NCBI GenBank assembly: GCA_002402905.1
Contig: DHGT01000051.1
Span: forward strand, 28,115 to 62,580
Reading direction: 5' to 3'
From: Desulfatitalea sp. UBA4791
Lineage (GTDB): Bacteria > Desulfobacterota > Desulfobacteria > Desulfobacterales > Desulfosarcinaceae
DNA: 34,466 nucleotides
The notes below the pieces were generated by a model. That model worked only from the letters and a program-made list of their open reading frames with translations. It was not told where the DNA came from and made no database searches. The translations under genes were made by a program, and so were the position numbers. This document shows positions 24,163 through 32,110 of this stretch, in pieces; the first letter of the stretch is position 1; the number at the start of each line of letters is the position of its first letter.

Positions 24163-24510
24163 TTATTCTTCCGTTGCCTCCTCCAGGACCTCGGCCATCA
24201 GGACGCGTTCTGCCCGCACATGGGCCGCGCACAGCTCCTGGGTATAGCGTTTCTGTTCGTCGCCCGAAAAGTTCTGCTGCAAGGCGGCCTCGATGTCCAG
24301 GATGGAGGTCTTGTGTCCTTCGATCAGATTGGAGTGGTAGCTGTTGAGAAAGCGTAAGCGGTCGCCGAGGGCCGCGGCCGTGCGGACGGCGATGCGGCCC
24401 TCCAGGGTCGATGAGGCGATGACCACCGCCTGGGCCATATCCTTTAGCTCACCCAGTCGTCGGCGTGGTATCGCCGGATCGAAGGAGATGTCGGGGAAAT
24501 GAGTGGCCAT
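24163..24510 (-). CDS. Isolated Fic-protein N-terminal domain with inhibitory motif
   Basis: 115-residue helical protein. The segment LRFLNSYHSNLIEGHKTSILDIEAAL matches the region preceding the catalytic domain in Fic proteins. It carries the auto-inhibitory motif S/T-x3-E-G/N as Ser60-Asn-Leu-Ile-Glu64-Gly65. The catalytic HxFx(D/E)GNGR motif is missing and is not found in any frame downstream, where the alpha/beta hydrolase starts ten bases later. It is either a remnant of a larger Fic gene cut off by the hydrolase gene, or a stand-alone antitoxin-like inhibitor acting on a Fic protein encoded elsewhere. The reading frame is clean and the downstream coupling intact. The ribosome site before ATG 24510 is weak. 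Confidence 0.75.
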   Translation of the reverse strand: MATHFPDISFDPAIPRRRLGELKDMAQAVVIASSTLEGRIAVRTAAALGDRLRFLNSYHSNLIEGHKTSILDIEAALQQNFSGDEQKRYTQELCAAHVRAERVLMAEVLEEATEE

Positions 24511-24550
24511 ACGACTCTGATGTCCGGTTTTGTATCCAGTTTAATGCGAG

Positions 24551-24556
24551 ATTATA
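24551..24556 (-). promoter_or_regulatory. Possible -10 element for the Fic-like/hydrolase pair
   Basis: The minus strand has a perfect TATAAT here, about 40 bases before ATG 24510, in a strongly AT-rich stretch (24541-24600). No good -35 box is seen at 17 bases. Confidence 0.4.
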
Positions 24557-24647
24557 CCCAATAAAAGTATAAAATAAAGGTATATTATAAAAATTCTGGC
24601 ATATATCCCCATTTTTATCCGGTAAATATGTCCGGATCTATGTCCGC

Positions 24648-25019
24648 TTATTGCACCCAGCTCAGGATGGCGGTGCCGAGGATGACGCCAATGATGCCGA
24701 ACAGGCGCTGACCCTGTTCGGAAACTTTTTCAAAATACCACTGGGTCATGCGGCTGAAGATTTTCTGGGGGTCGGTGTAGGCCAGCACGCCTTTTCCGAT
24801 GGCCAGAAGGCCGATCAAACGAAAGATCCAAGGATAGGCGACGGCCGACCCGGATATCAAAAACAACAGTCCAAACACTGCGAGTAAGGCCGCGATGTAT
24901 TTCGGCGGATATTTTTGGAATAACCCTTTGAGCATCTCCACGGTGGCGGTCGTGTAAAGAATCAGGCAGGAAAAACCGGCGATGCTTCCCACACCCAGTA
25001 GATAGGCGATCACTTTCAT
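24648..25019 (-). CDS. Small membrane protein of unknown function
   Basis: 123 residues with four hydrophobic segments: about 3-25, 40-58, 62-80 and 106-122. A short polar loop (TDPQKIFSRMTQWYFEKVSEQGQR) lies between the third and fourth. I do not recognise a named family. AAAGGAGT stands just before ATG 25019, which supports the gene. It lies between the FN3-like gene and the Fic-like gene, all on the minus strand but separated by more than 100 bases each side, so an operon is doubtful. Confidence 0.8.
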   Translation of the reverse strand: MKVIAYLLGVGSIAGFSCLILYTTATVEMLKGLFQKYPPKYIAALLAVFGLLFLISGSAVAYPWIFRLIGLLAIGKGVLAYTDPQKIFSRMTQWYFEKVSEQGQRLFGIIGVILGTAILSWVQ

Positions 25020-25220
25020 GGTATTGGACTCCTTTGATTTAATAGGTGAAGGTGAGGCGGGACTTTCTTTTTGATGGCACCAAATCCTGATGGTGTCAAG
25101 GCAGGGCGTATAAATTTCGTTCAGCGCAAGGTTCCTGCGCCCATAGACCCATATTCAGGGCCGTGAACAGATCAAAACTGTCGCTCACGGGATGATATCA
25201 ACTACGTCATCGCTCCGCTT

Positions 25221-25718
25221 TCAGTCGATCTCCAGTTTTCGATATCCTACGTCATCGTAATATTTGATTCTGCTTTCGTTGGAATTGAAGGACAAAGACC
25301 TGCCGCTTCGACGCTGCACGTGTTGGGGTTCGACCTCAGGGATCAGCCTTTCAGGATCAGGGGGCGATGGTGGCCGGTCAGCGTTGTCCGTCTCCATCGC
25401 CGTGATGTCTTCGGTCGTTGAAATTTCCAGGCCGGAAGGCGGAGGCGGAACCTTGGTGCGGTAGGGCGCGGGGAGGGTGACCATATCCGATTCGTTTCCC
25501 TCGATATCCACCGCTGTAATCCCCAGCATGATGCTCGTTTCATAACGTGTATCAAGCTTCAGCACATCGGGCAGACAGACTTCGTCAACCTTTCCCAGCT
25601 CGAAAAAGTTGGAATCGTAGCTGACCCGATCCCCCTTGGACCAATAGAGCCGATAACCGATGACCTCTTCTGAATTCGATGGGTGCCAACTTAATTTGCA
25701 CTTCCTGATTTTGCCCAT
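25221..25718 (-). CDS. Fibronectin-type-III-like domain protein
   Basis: 165 residues from ATG at 25718, which has GGGGGAGC upstream; an extension to 25772 in frame is less likely. The first 90 residues look like one FN3 module: CKLSWHPSNSEEVIGYRLYWSKGD, then LDTRYETSIMLGITAVDIEGNESD. After a proline-rich linker (VPPPPSGLEI, RPPSPPDP) comes a short tail, SLSFNSNESRIKYYDDVGYRKLEID-like in character (basic then acidic). There is no signal peptide, so it seems cytosolic, which is unusual for FN3. The function is unknown. Confidence 0.75.
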   Translation of the reverse strand: MGKIRKCKLSWHPSNSEEVIGYRLYWSKGDRVSYDSNFFELGKVDEVCLPDVLKLDTRYETSIMLGITAVDIEGNESDMVTLPAPYRTKVPPPPSGLEISTTEDITAMETDNADRPPSPPDPERLIPEVEPQHVQRRSGRSLSFNSNESRIKYYDDVGYRKLEID

Positions 25719-25980
25719 ACAGCTCCCCCTCAGCGCGTGATGCCATGATGCGTGTCCAATAGGATGCTCCAACCATTCGTTTGCATAAATCTATATCAGT
25801 TGGGCCTTTCAACCGTCAATACGGCATCGGCGACGATTTAAGGATCGATAGAAGAAACGTGACCATATTGCATTATTTCTCGCTTTCCAGTACCTTCGAA
25901 TCCTCCGAATCTGCTGATGCGTCGAACCGGTGATGTGCGGATACGAAATCGGATTCAACAATTCAACCCAAGGAATGATG

Positions 25981-26940
25981 ATGGCCCTGAACAGGATGAG
26001 TGCTGCGGACGCCGTCGGGAAGTACATCAAGGATGGCGACCAGATCGCCCTCGGCGGATTTACCGTGAACCGGAATCCAATGCTGATGATTCGCGAGATC
26101 ATCAGACAGAAAATTAGAGATCTCTATCTCGTCGTTCACTCTCATGGACAGGGGATGGAATTGCTGATCGGCGCTGGATGCGTGAAGCGCGTCGAACTGG
26201 CCTACGGCGGCGTGGCCCGGTTCGCGCCAACCGGGCATCGTTTCAAAAAGGCATTTCTCGATAAAACCATCGAGGTAGAAGACTATTCAAATTTTCACAT
26301 GACGCTTCGTTTCCTGGCCGGCGCCATGGGGTTGCCGTTTATGGCGACCAAATCCGGTCTTAATACCGATATCGTGCGACGCTCCGGCTTCTCCGCCGCA
26401 TGTCGTGGAACCGATCGGGTGCCGGAACACAAGCTGAAAGTCATCGATGATCCGCTTGACCCGGACGGCGGCGAGGTCATCGTGTTGCCGCCGCTCAAGC
26501 CGGATGTCGCCATCCTGCACGCTCAATTTGTCGGGGATGAGGGGACATGCCGGATCTGCGGCCTCACCTTTGCCGATATCGAGCAGGCAAAAGCGGCTAA
26601 AACCGTGATCGTCACCTGCGAGGAGATCATTCCGGAGGATATTATCCGTCAGGAACCGGATCAGAACAGCCTCCCTCATTTCATGGTGGATGCCGTCATT
26701 GTCGCTCCTTTCGGTGCCCACCCGACGGCGTGTCATAAATTTTACGATTACGATCCCGTGCATTTGAATCTCTTCAAAAACATGGCCCGTGAAGACGATT
26801 GCTTCGCTGACTATCTGAACGAATGGGTTTACCCCTTTGACAGCCAGGAAGCGTATCTGGAGAAGGTGGGTATTCGAAACCTTTTGAAAATAAAAGCGAA
26901 TTCAGCGTTGGGGTACGCTCCAGGGCTGGACCGACGATAG
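25981..26940 (+). CDS. CoA-transferase subunit A (glutaconate CoA-transferase-like)
   Basis: 319 residues from the third of three adjacent ATG codons; AAGGA lies six bases before ATG 25981, and the earlier frame start (25930) has no ribosome site. It begins with the usual SAADAVGKYIKDGDQIALGGF and continues with VVHSHGQGMELLIGAGCVKRVELAYGG. It has LPPLKPDVAILHAQFVGDEG, typical of the alpha subunit of class I enzymes (GctA). It makes a heteromer with the next gene, nine bases downstream, to move CoA between carboxylic acids. Glutaconate itself is not proven; relatives (IpdAB-like) act on other ring-cleavage or dicarboxylic acids. Confidence 0.92.
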   Translation: MALNRMSAADAVGKYIKDGDQIALGGFTVNRNPMLMIREIIRQKIRDLYLVVHSHGQGMELLIGAGCVKRVELAYGGVARFAPTGHRFKKAFLDKTIEVEDYSNFHMTLRFLAGAMGLPFMATKSGLNTDIVRRSGFSAACRGTDRVPEHKLKVIDDPLDPDGGEVIVLPPLKPDVAILHAQFVGDEGTCRICGLTFADIEQAKAAKTVIVTCEEIIPEDIIRQEPDQNSLPHFMVDAVIVAPFGAHPTACHKFYDYDPVHLNLFKNMAREDDCFADYLNEWVYPFDSQEAYLEKVGIRNLLKIKANSALGYAPGLDRR

Positions 26941-26948
26941 GACGAACC

Positions 26949-27746
26949 ATGGAAAATTATACCGCCAACGAGATAATGGCATTGAGTGCCGGCCGGCTTG
27001 TCAAAAACGGAGACATATTGTTCGCCGGTACCGGGTTGAGCATGTTGGCGGCAACGGTAGCCAAGCGTATCCATGCCCCGGAGGCCGTCGTCTTCTTTGA
27101 AACCGGTGGCATCGATCCCAGCTTGGACGAGCTTCCCCTGGCCGTTGCCGACCCTCGCGTCATGGTGGGTACCTCGATCAACACCAGCCTGGTTGACGCG
27201 CTCAGTCTGCTGGGGCACCCGAAGTTCCGGACGATCGCTTTTTTAGGGGCGGCCCAGATTGATTGTTACGGCAACCTGAATTCAACCCTTCTGGGTACCT
27301 ATGAACATCCCAGGCAGCGGTTTCCCGGGTCGGGCGGGGCCTGCGATGCCGCCAGCATGGCTTATGGCGTGATTATTTTCATGCAGCATCAACGCCGGCG
27401 GTTTGTTGAGAAACTTGACTATCTTACGAGTCCCGGGTGGATGACCGGCGGCGACTCCCGGCGCCAAGCGGGTTTTGACCGCGGCGGGCCGATAGCGGTG
27501 GTCACCAATCTATGCGTGATGAAGTTTGATGAACATACCAAGATGATGTATCTCGATGAATATTATCCCTTCACCGATCCTGGAAAGGTGGCCTCGGAAA
27601 CAGGATTCGACCTGGACATTTCCAGGGCCAGAATGGCATCCCCTCCCTCTGAAAGCGAACTGGCCACGTTACGCAGCGGCGTAGATCCCCAACGCCTGAT
27701 TTTGGGGCCGATGCCGACGTCGCAGGCTGCAGCAGACAAATTCTGA
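26949..27746 (+). CDS. CoA-transferase subunit B (glutaconate CoA-transferase-like)
   Basis: 265 residues. Glu51 in VVFFETGGIDP stands where GctB has its catalytic Glu54, so the enzyme is probably an active transferase and not a Glu-lacking hydrolase such as IpdAB. GTSINTSLVDALSLLGHP and FLGAAQIDCYGNLNST are family motifs, as is the late GGPIAVVTNLCVMKFD. It is translated right after subunit A. A structured terminator-like region follows the stop before panP. Confidence 0.92.
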   Translation: MENYTANEIMALSAGRLVKNGDILFAGTGLSMLAATVAKRIHAPEAVVFFETGGIDPSLDELPLAVADPRVMVGTSINTSLVDALSLLGHPKFRTIAFLGAAQIDCYGNLNSTLLGTYEHPRQRFPGSGGACDAASMAYGVIIFMQHQRRRFVEKLDYLTSPGWMTGGDSRRQAGFDRGGPIAVVTNLCVMKFDEHTKMMYLDEYYPFTDPGKVASETGFDLDISRARMASPPSESELATLRSGVDPQRLILGPMPTSQAAADKF

Positions 27747-27766
27747 TCGGACGGAGTGCTCAACCC

Positions 27767-27836
27767 GGCACCGCATTTTCCAATGTGAAGGAAAGGGTCA
27801 CTTTTTGGGGAAGAAAGTGATAGGGTGCCTGTTTTT
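27767..27836 (+). terminator. Nested hairpin with T-run after the CoA-transferase genes
   Basis: GGCACC (27767-27772) pairs with GGTGCC (27824-27829). An inner stem TCACTTT (27798-27804) / AAAGTGA (27814-27820) sits within. TGTTTTT follows. Either a terminator for the transferase pair or a leader structure of panP. Confidence 0.5.
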
Positions 27837-27879
27837 GTGACGATTGAAAATTGATCCACAGGGGTAAGGCGGGCAAAAC

Positions 27880-29502
27880 ATGGTAACGGAAAACCCGAAG
27901 CAGCAGCTGGTTGCCAATCGCGAGACACTGGAGCGCATATTCCATCGGCCTGAAAATGATCAATCCCGAGTGGTGCTCACCAAGTACATGGAACAAATCC
28001 TGTTTGGGCTGCACGATTTTTTACGCGAGCACGTCGGGATCACGGAGGAGATCTCGCTCAGGTTGCTGGCCTCCCGCTTTACCTCCTCGGATATTGCCAT
28101 AAGCCCGGTCAAAAAGCTGGCCGATGTGATTTCCGAGATCATCGAAGAGCTCGCGCCCCACGCCGTCAATGTCTCTTCACCCTATTTTGTCGGCCACATG
28201 ACATCGGCGATTCCGTTTTTCATGGTCCACCTGAGCACCATCGTTGCCGCCTTGAATCAGAACCCGGTCAAACTGGAGACCTCCAAAGTGGTGAGCGTCT
28301 ACGAACGACAAGTTCTGGCCAAGGTTCATCGGTTGTTGTTTGGTTTGGACCAGGAATTTTACGACACCCACGTCCAGAAACCCGAAAGCACGCTTGGATC
28401 GTTCGTCGAGGATGGGACCCTGGCCAACCTCACCGCCCTTTGGGTGGCCCGAAACCGGTTGTTTTCACCCTCGTCGGGCCACGCCGGTGTCGAACAGGAG
28501 GGATTGGCTGCAGCCATGCAGGCGCGCGGCATCCGGCGGGTCAGGGTGCTCGTTTCAGAACTCTGCCATTATTCGATACGCAAAGCGGCCGGCGTGCTGG
28601 GGTTGGGAAGCCAGGCCGTGGTGCCCATCCCCGTCGATCACAACAACCGGATGGATGTCCAGGCATTGAGACGGGTGGTAGAAGAGATGCGCCGGGACAA
28701 GGAAACCGCTATCCTGGCCGTCATCGGCATTGCCGGTACCACGGAGACGGGTGCCGTGGATCCACTCCACGCCATTGCGGATCTGTGTCGCGAACATCGC
28801 ATTCACTTTCATGTGGACGCCGCCTGGGGCGGGCCGGTATTGCTTTCCCAGCGCTACGCCGGCCTGCTGGCGGGCATCCAGAGAGCCGATTCGGTGACCA
28901 TCGACGGCCATAAGCAGTTTTATCTTCCCATGAGCTGTGGCATGGTGTTTTTTAAGGATCCCGAGGCCATGGATGCGGTGGCCTATCATGCGGCCTACAT
29001 CAATCGTCCCGGTTCGGTGGATCTGGGCATCCGTTCCCTTGCAGGCTCTCGTTCCGCCACTTCGTTGGTGCTGGGCAGCGCCCTGGACATCATGGGATCT
29101 GGAGGATATGCGCTTCTGATCGACCATGGCATCGAAACGGCGCGTGCGTTCGCCGAAGAGATTCGTCGTCGCCCGACGTTCGAGCTAGTCACGGCGCCCG
29201 AGCTCAATATTCTCACCTATCGTATCGCACCCGTGCAGTGGTGCGTTTCATCCGGAGTGGATGAGGATAAATCCCTGGACATGCTGAACCGCATCAATAT
29301 CCGGCTGCAACGGTTGCAGCGGGAAGCGGGCAACAGCTTTGTGTCGCGCACCACCCTGAGGCGTTTCGGCCGGCCCGACACCGTTGTGCTTCGAGCAGTG
29401 ATCATGAATCCGCGGACGACATCGCAAGTATTGAAGTCCATACTCGACGAGCAAGAGACCATTTACCTGGAGCGAATAGCACCTTCCTTGCCAAGGCAAT
29501 AA
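27880..29502 (+). CDS. panP: PLP-dependent aspartate 1-decarboxylase PanP
   Basis: 540-residue group II decarboxylase. It makes beta-alanine from L-aspartate for pantothenate and CoA synthesis, replacing pyruvoyl PanD. The early YFVGHMTSAIPFF and PVKLETSKVVSVYERQV are typical, as is GSFVEDGTLANLTALWVARNRLF. The catalytic pair is HVDAAWGG (cofactor Asp) and the PLP lysine near 344 in DSVTIDGHKQF. The length and the long N-terminal part match PanP better than glutamate decarboxylase or CsaD-like enzymes; the aspartate specificity is inferred from that resemblance. GGTAAGG lies upstream of the ATG. It stands alone after the CoA-transferase genes. Confidence 0.88.
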   Translation: MVTENPKQQLVANRETLERIFHRPENDQSRVVLTKYMEQILFGLHDFLREHVGITEEISLRLLASRFTSSDIAISPVKKLADVISEIIEELAPHAVNVSSPYFVGHMTSAIPFFMVHLSTIVAALNQNPVKLETSKVVSVYERQVLAKVHRLLFGLDQEFYDTHVQKPESTLGSFVEDGTLANLTALWVARNRLFSPSSGHAGVEQEGLAAAMQARGIRRVRVLVSELCHYSIRKAAGVLGLGSQAVVPIPVDHNNRMDVQALRRVVEEMRRDKETAILAVIGIAGTTETGAVDPLHAIADLCREHRIHFHVDAAWGGPVLLSQRYAGLLAGIQRADSVTIDGHKQFYLPMSCGMVFFKDPEAMDAVAYHAAYINRPGSVDLGIRSLAGSRSATSLVLGSALDIMGSGGYALLIDHGIETARAFAEEIRRRPTFELVTAPELNILTYRIAPVQWCVSSGVDEDKSLDMLNRINIRLQRLQREAGNSFVSRTTLRRFGRPDTVVLRAVIMNPRTTSQVLKSILDEQETIYLERIAPSLPRQ

Positions 29503-29858
29503 GGGGCGATACCAGGCGGCCCTTGAATACGACCTGGCCACATGCTTCGAAGGTCAAGGGTGCCTCCAAGGAGGTGCTCGTGGAGTATAATCGCCCGGGC
29601 AATATGCAGAAATTGAGCCCCAATTGAATTCCTTCCCAGTTGCCGTTTAATAGAGCGGGTACCTCGAAATTCAGCGGAAACCGCTAAAAGTCACGGTTTT
29701 TACAGACGGCCAGAAACGGTCAAAAAAAAGTTTTATCATAATATTATTCTATAAAATCGAGAACATGTATTTTTGTCAGTGTCAATTTGGGCAACGGCAT
29801 CAATATTGCGGGTAATTGAAATTTAAAAGGGTCATTCAACACATCGGACGGTGAGGCC
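29503..29858. other. 356-base intergenic region before the osmotic-stress block
   Basis: No gene is called. Small features are a CCTCC-AA-GGAGG hairpin near 29563-29574, a TATAAT at 29586-29591 without a good -35, a small AGCGG-AAA-CCGCT hairpin (29673-29685) and an AT-rich promoter-like stretch at 29715-29760 that includes GGTCAAAA. Which of these drives the downstream genes cannot be settled. Confidence 0.45.
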
Positions 29859-30203
29859 ATGGTACGGGTGACAGTCGTTGCGAGAGTACGGCCAGAAAAG
29901 CGGAATGAATTGCTGGACGCGATGCGGTCTCTTCAAAGGGACAAGCTCTTGGAACGAGGCATTTGTGGGTCCCGTGTCTATGAGTGTAAAGAAGATACGA
30001 CCCATCTGGTTCTCATCGATGAATGGGAGACGGAAGAGAACCTGAGAAGCTATACCCACAAAGAGGGTTTCAGGGTCCTGCTCGGAGCGCTTAGAACCCT
30101 GTGTGCGGAGGCGGAGGTGACATATGATGCGATTGGAACTGGTGGAGACGGGTTGAGGTTCTACGGCTTCGATGCATTAACCGAAAAAAGACAGCCGAAT
30201 TAA
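29859..30203 (+). CDS. Antibiotic-biosynthesis-monooxygenase (ABM) family protein
   Basis: 114-residue cytosolic protein. The half-ferredoxin pattern is clear: VRVTVVARVRPEKRNELLDAMRSL, CGSRVYECKEDTTHLVLIDEW, and ENLRSYTHKEGFRVLLGAL. Such proteins dimerise into an alpha/beta barrel and may be heme, quinone or small-molecule monooxygenases or binding proteins; activity is not predictable. GGTGAGG stands before the ATG. mscL starts 19 bases later with its own AAAGGAG, so the two are probably one transcript. Confidence 0.85.
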   Translation: MVRVTVVARVRPEKRNELLDAMRSLQRDKLLERGICGSRVYECKEDTTHLVLIDEWETEENLRSYTHKEGFRVLLGALRTLCAEAEVTYDAIGTGGDGLRFYGFDALTEKRQPN

Positions 30204-30222
30204 ATCAAAAAGGAGAAGCGAC

Positions 30223-30669
30223 ATGTTCAAAGAATTCAAGGAATTTGCAATGCGGGGCAACGTCGTGGACATGGCCGTGGGCATTATTATCGGCGCCGCC
30301 TTCGGGACCATCGTCAAGTCCCTTGTGGATGATGTGATCATGCCACCCATCGGTTTGCTCCTGGGCAGTGTCGACTTCTCGGATCTGTTTGTCACCCTGA
30401 AAGAAGGCGCCACCGCGGGACCGTATCTTACGCTTGCAGCAGCCAAGGAAGCCGGTGCCGTCACCTTGAGCTACGGCGCCTTTTTTAATACCATCATCAG
30501 TTTCCTTATTGTCGCTTTTTCCGTGTTTCTGCTGATCAAAGGCATGAATTCGCTGAAGCGCAAGGAAAAGGCGCCGGCCGCCGACCCCACGACCAAAGAG
30601 TGTCCTTACTGTTTCTCCACGATACCTGTCAAAGCGACCAAGTGCCCCAATTGCACCTCCACTCTTTAG
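30223..30669 (+). CDS. mscL: Large-conductance mechanosensitive channel MscL with C-terminal zinc ribbon
   Basis: 148 residues. MFKEFKEFAMRGNVVDMAVGIIIGAAFG is the S1 helix and TM1, VDDVIMPPIGLLLG the start of the periplasmic loop, and YGAFFNTIISFLIVAFSVFLLIKGMN is TM2. The C-terminus has a four-cysteine zinc ribbon, CPYCFSTIPVKATKCPNC, where E. coli MscL has a plain helix bundle. The channel opens under membrane tension to release solutes on hypo-osmotic shock. It is followed by other osmotic or envelope genes on the same strand. Confidence 0.97.
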   Translation: MFKEFKEFAMRGNVVDMAVGIIIGAAFGTIVKSLVDDVIMPPIGLLLGSVDFSDLFVTLKEGATAGPYLTLAAAKEAGAVTLSYGAFFNTIISFLIVAFSVFLLIKGMNSLKRKEKAPAADPTTKECPYCFSTIPVKATKCPNCTSTL

Positions 30670-30792
30670 TAATTGTTTTGCGCTGTCAGCGGACAGACGA
30701 TTTATCTTAACCTCGGAGAAGAATAGATAGGCGGGTTTTCAGGCCGGTTTATAGTACACCTCTTTCTACCTACAACCTAAAGGGAGGATATT

Positions 30793-31224
30793 ATGGGATT
30801 ATTTGATTTCGCAAAAGAAATTGGAAACAAATTGTTTAACCGTGACGCAGAAGCCGCTGAAAAAATCAAACAGCACATCGAGGCGGCGAACCCTGGGATT
30901 TCAGGTTTGACGGTGGAGTTCAACGATGGCATCGTCGCTCTTTCAGGTCAGGCGGCCAGCGCGGAAGCCATGGAAAAGGCCGTACTTCTGGCAGGCAATG
31001 TGAAAGGGGTGTCGGATGTCAAGGTTGACGGACTGCAAACCCCGCCGGCCAAGGAAAAAGTGGAGTACTACATCATTAAAAAGGGAGATACCTTGTCTGC
31101 TATCGCCAAACAATTCTATGGCAAGGCCAATGACTATCCCAAGATTTTCGAGGCCAATCGGGAAGTGATCAAGGATGCAAACCTGATCTATCCGGGCCAA
31201 AAGATTCGCATCCCACTGGGATAA
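30793..31224 (+). CDS. kbp: BON and LysM domain protein, Kbp/YgaU-like
   Basis: 143 residues without signal peptide. It has a BON domain (about 20-80; GLTVEFNDGIVALSGQAAS) and a C-terminal LysM domain (about 92-141; YIIKKGDTLSAIAKQFYGKANDYPKIFEAN-type). The layout and length match E. coli Kbp (YgaU), a cytoplasmic potassium-binding protein induced by salt stress. Potassium binding is inferred by homology. AGGGAGG lies before the ATG. It starts 123 bases after mscL. Confidence 0.93.
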   Translation: MGLFDFAKEIGNKLFNRDAEAAEKIKQHIEAANPGISGLTVEFNDGIVALSGQAASAEAMEKAVLLAGNVKGVSDVKVDGLQTPPAKEKVEYYIIKKGDTLSAIAKQFYGKANDYPKIFEANREVIKDANLIYPGQKIRIPLG

Positions 31225-31259
31225 GCATTAACTCAAAATTTTAAGAGAGGATAAGAAAA

Positions 31260-32075
31260 ATGGGCATCGGCGATCTCTTGGGAGCTTTGATGCAATCCGG
31301 TATGGCACCTTCATCCGATCGGCGCTTGCAGAATGCCATGGGGGCCGGCGGCGGTGGGCTTCTCGATAGCCTGGGCGGCATGCTTGGCGGAAAAGCCGGC
31401 GGAGGCGGAGGGATTGGGGATCTCCTTTCCGGTGCCGTAGGCGGAGGTGGTGGCGGTGGCGGGTTGGGCGGTATGCTTGGAGATGTATTGAACCAGGCTG
31501 GCAAAGCCGCTGGCGGTAAAAATAATTTGGCCCTCGGCGGTCTGGGCGCCCTGGCCGGTGCCTTACTCGGTGGTGGCGGGAAATCCATGAGTGGCGCCTT
31601 GGGGGGAGGTGTGATGGCGCTCTTGGGTGCCATGGCGTTCAAGGCACTAAAAGGGAGTGGCCAAGGCGGGGGACGAGTTCCCTTAGGACTTCTCGAACCT
31701 CAAACCGAGTCCGACCGGCGTGAGTTGGAGACCCAATCGGAGTTGGTGTTGAAGGCGATGATCAACGCCGCCAAGGCAGACGGCCGTATCGATGAGGATG
31801 AGATCCAGCGGATCGTGGAAAAGTTGCAGGAAGCAGGCGCGGCGGCGGAGGACCAACGCTACGTTTTGACGCAAATGCAAAAACCCATGGAAACAGATGA
31901 GCTGATCCTGGCGGGCAGGCGTCAACCGGAACTGGGCGTCGAAATTTTCGCCGCATCGCTCATGGCGATCGAGGTGGACACCCCGGCCGAGAAGGCCTAC
32001 ATGGCAGAGCTTGCATCCGGTTTGGGATTGTCACCGGAAGTAACAAGAAAAGTCGAGCAAATGGTTGGGCTGTAA
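31260..32075 (+). CDS. TerB-family / DUF533 protein with glycine-rich N-terminus
   Basis: 271 residues. The first 150 are rich in Gly (runs of GGGG), Leu and Ala with short hydrophobic patches, resembling YebE-type DUF533 proteins. The C-terminal part (about 155-270) is a helical TerB-like domain: LKAMINAAKADGRIDEDEIQRIVEKL and PAEKAYMAELASGLGLSPEV, with acidic DGRIDEDE like a metal-binding loop. Family members are named after tellurite resistance, but most have no shown role in it; membrane-stress association is usual. It follows the Kbp-like gene by 35 bases. Confidence 0.88.
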   Translation: MGIGDLLGALMQSGMAPSSDRRLQNAMGAGGGGLLDSLGGMLGGKAGGGGGIGDLLSGAVGGGGGGGGLGGMLGDVLNQAGKAAGGKNNLALGGLGALAGALLGGGGKSMSGALGGGVMALLGAMAFKALKGSGQGGGRVPLGLLEPQTESDRRELETQSELVLKAMINAAKADGRIDEDEIQRIVEKLQEAGAAAEDQRYVLTQMQKPMETDELILAGRRQPELGVEIFAASLMAIEVDTPAEKAYMAELASGLGLSPEVTRKVEQMVGL

Positions 32076-32110
32076 AGCCATTGAGTTTTTATTGGAGAAC
32101 GGATGGATTG

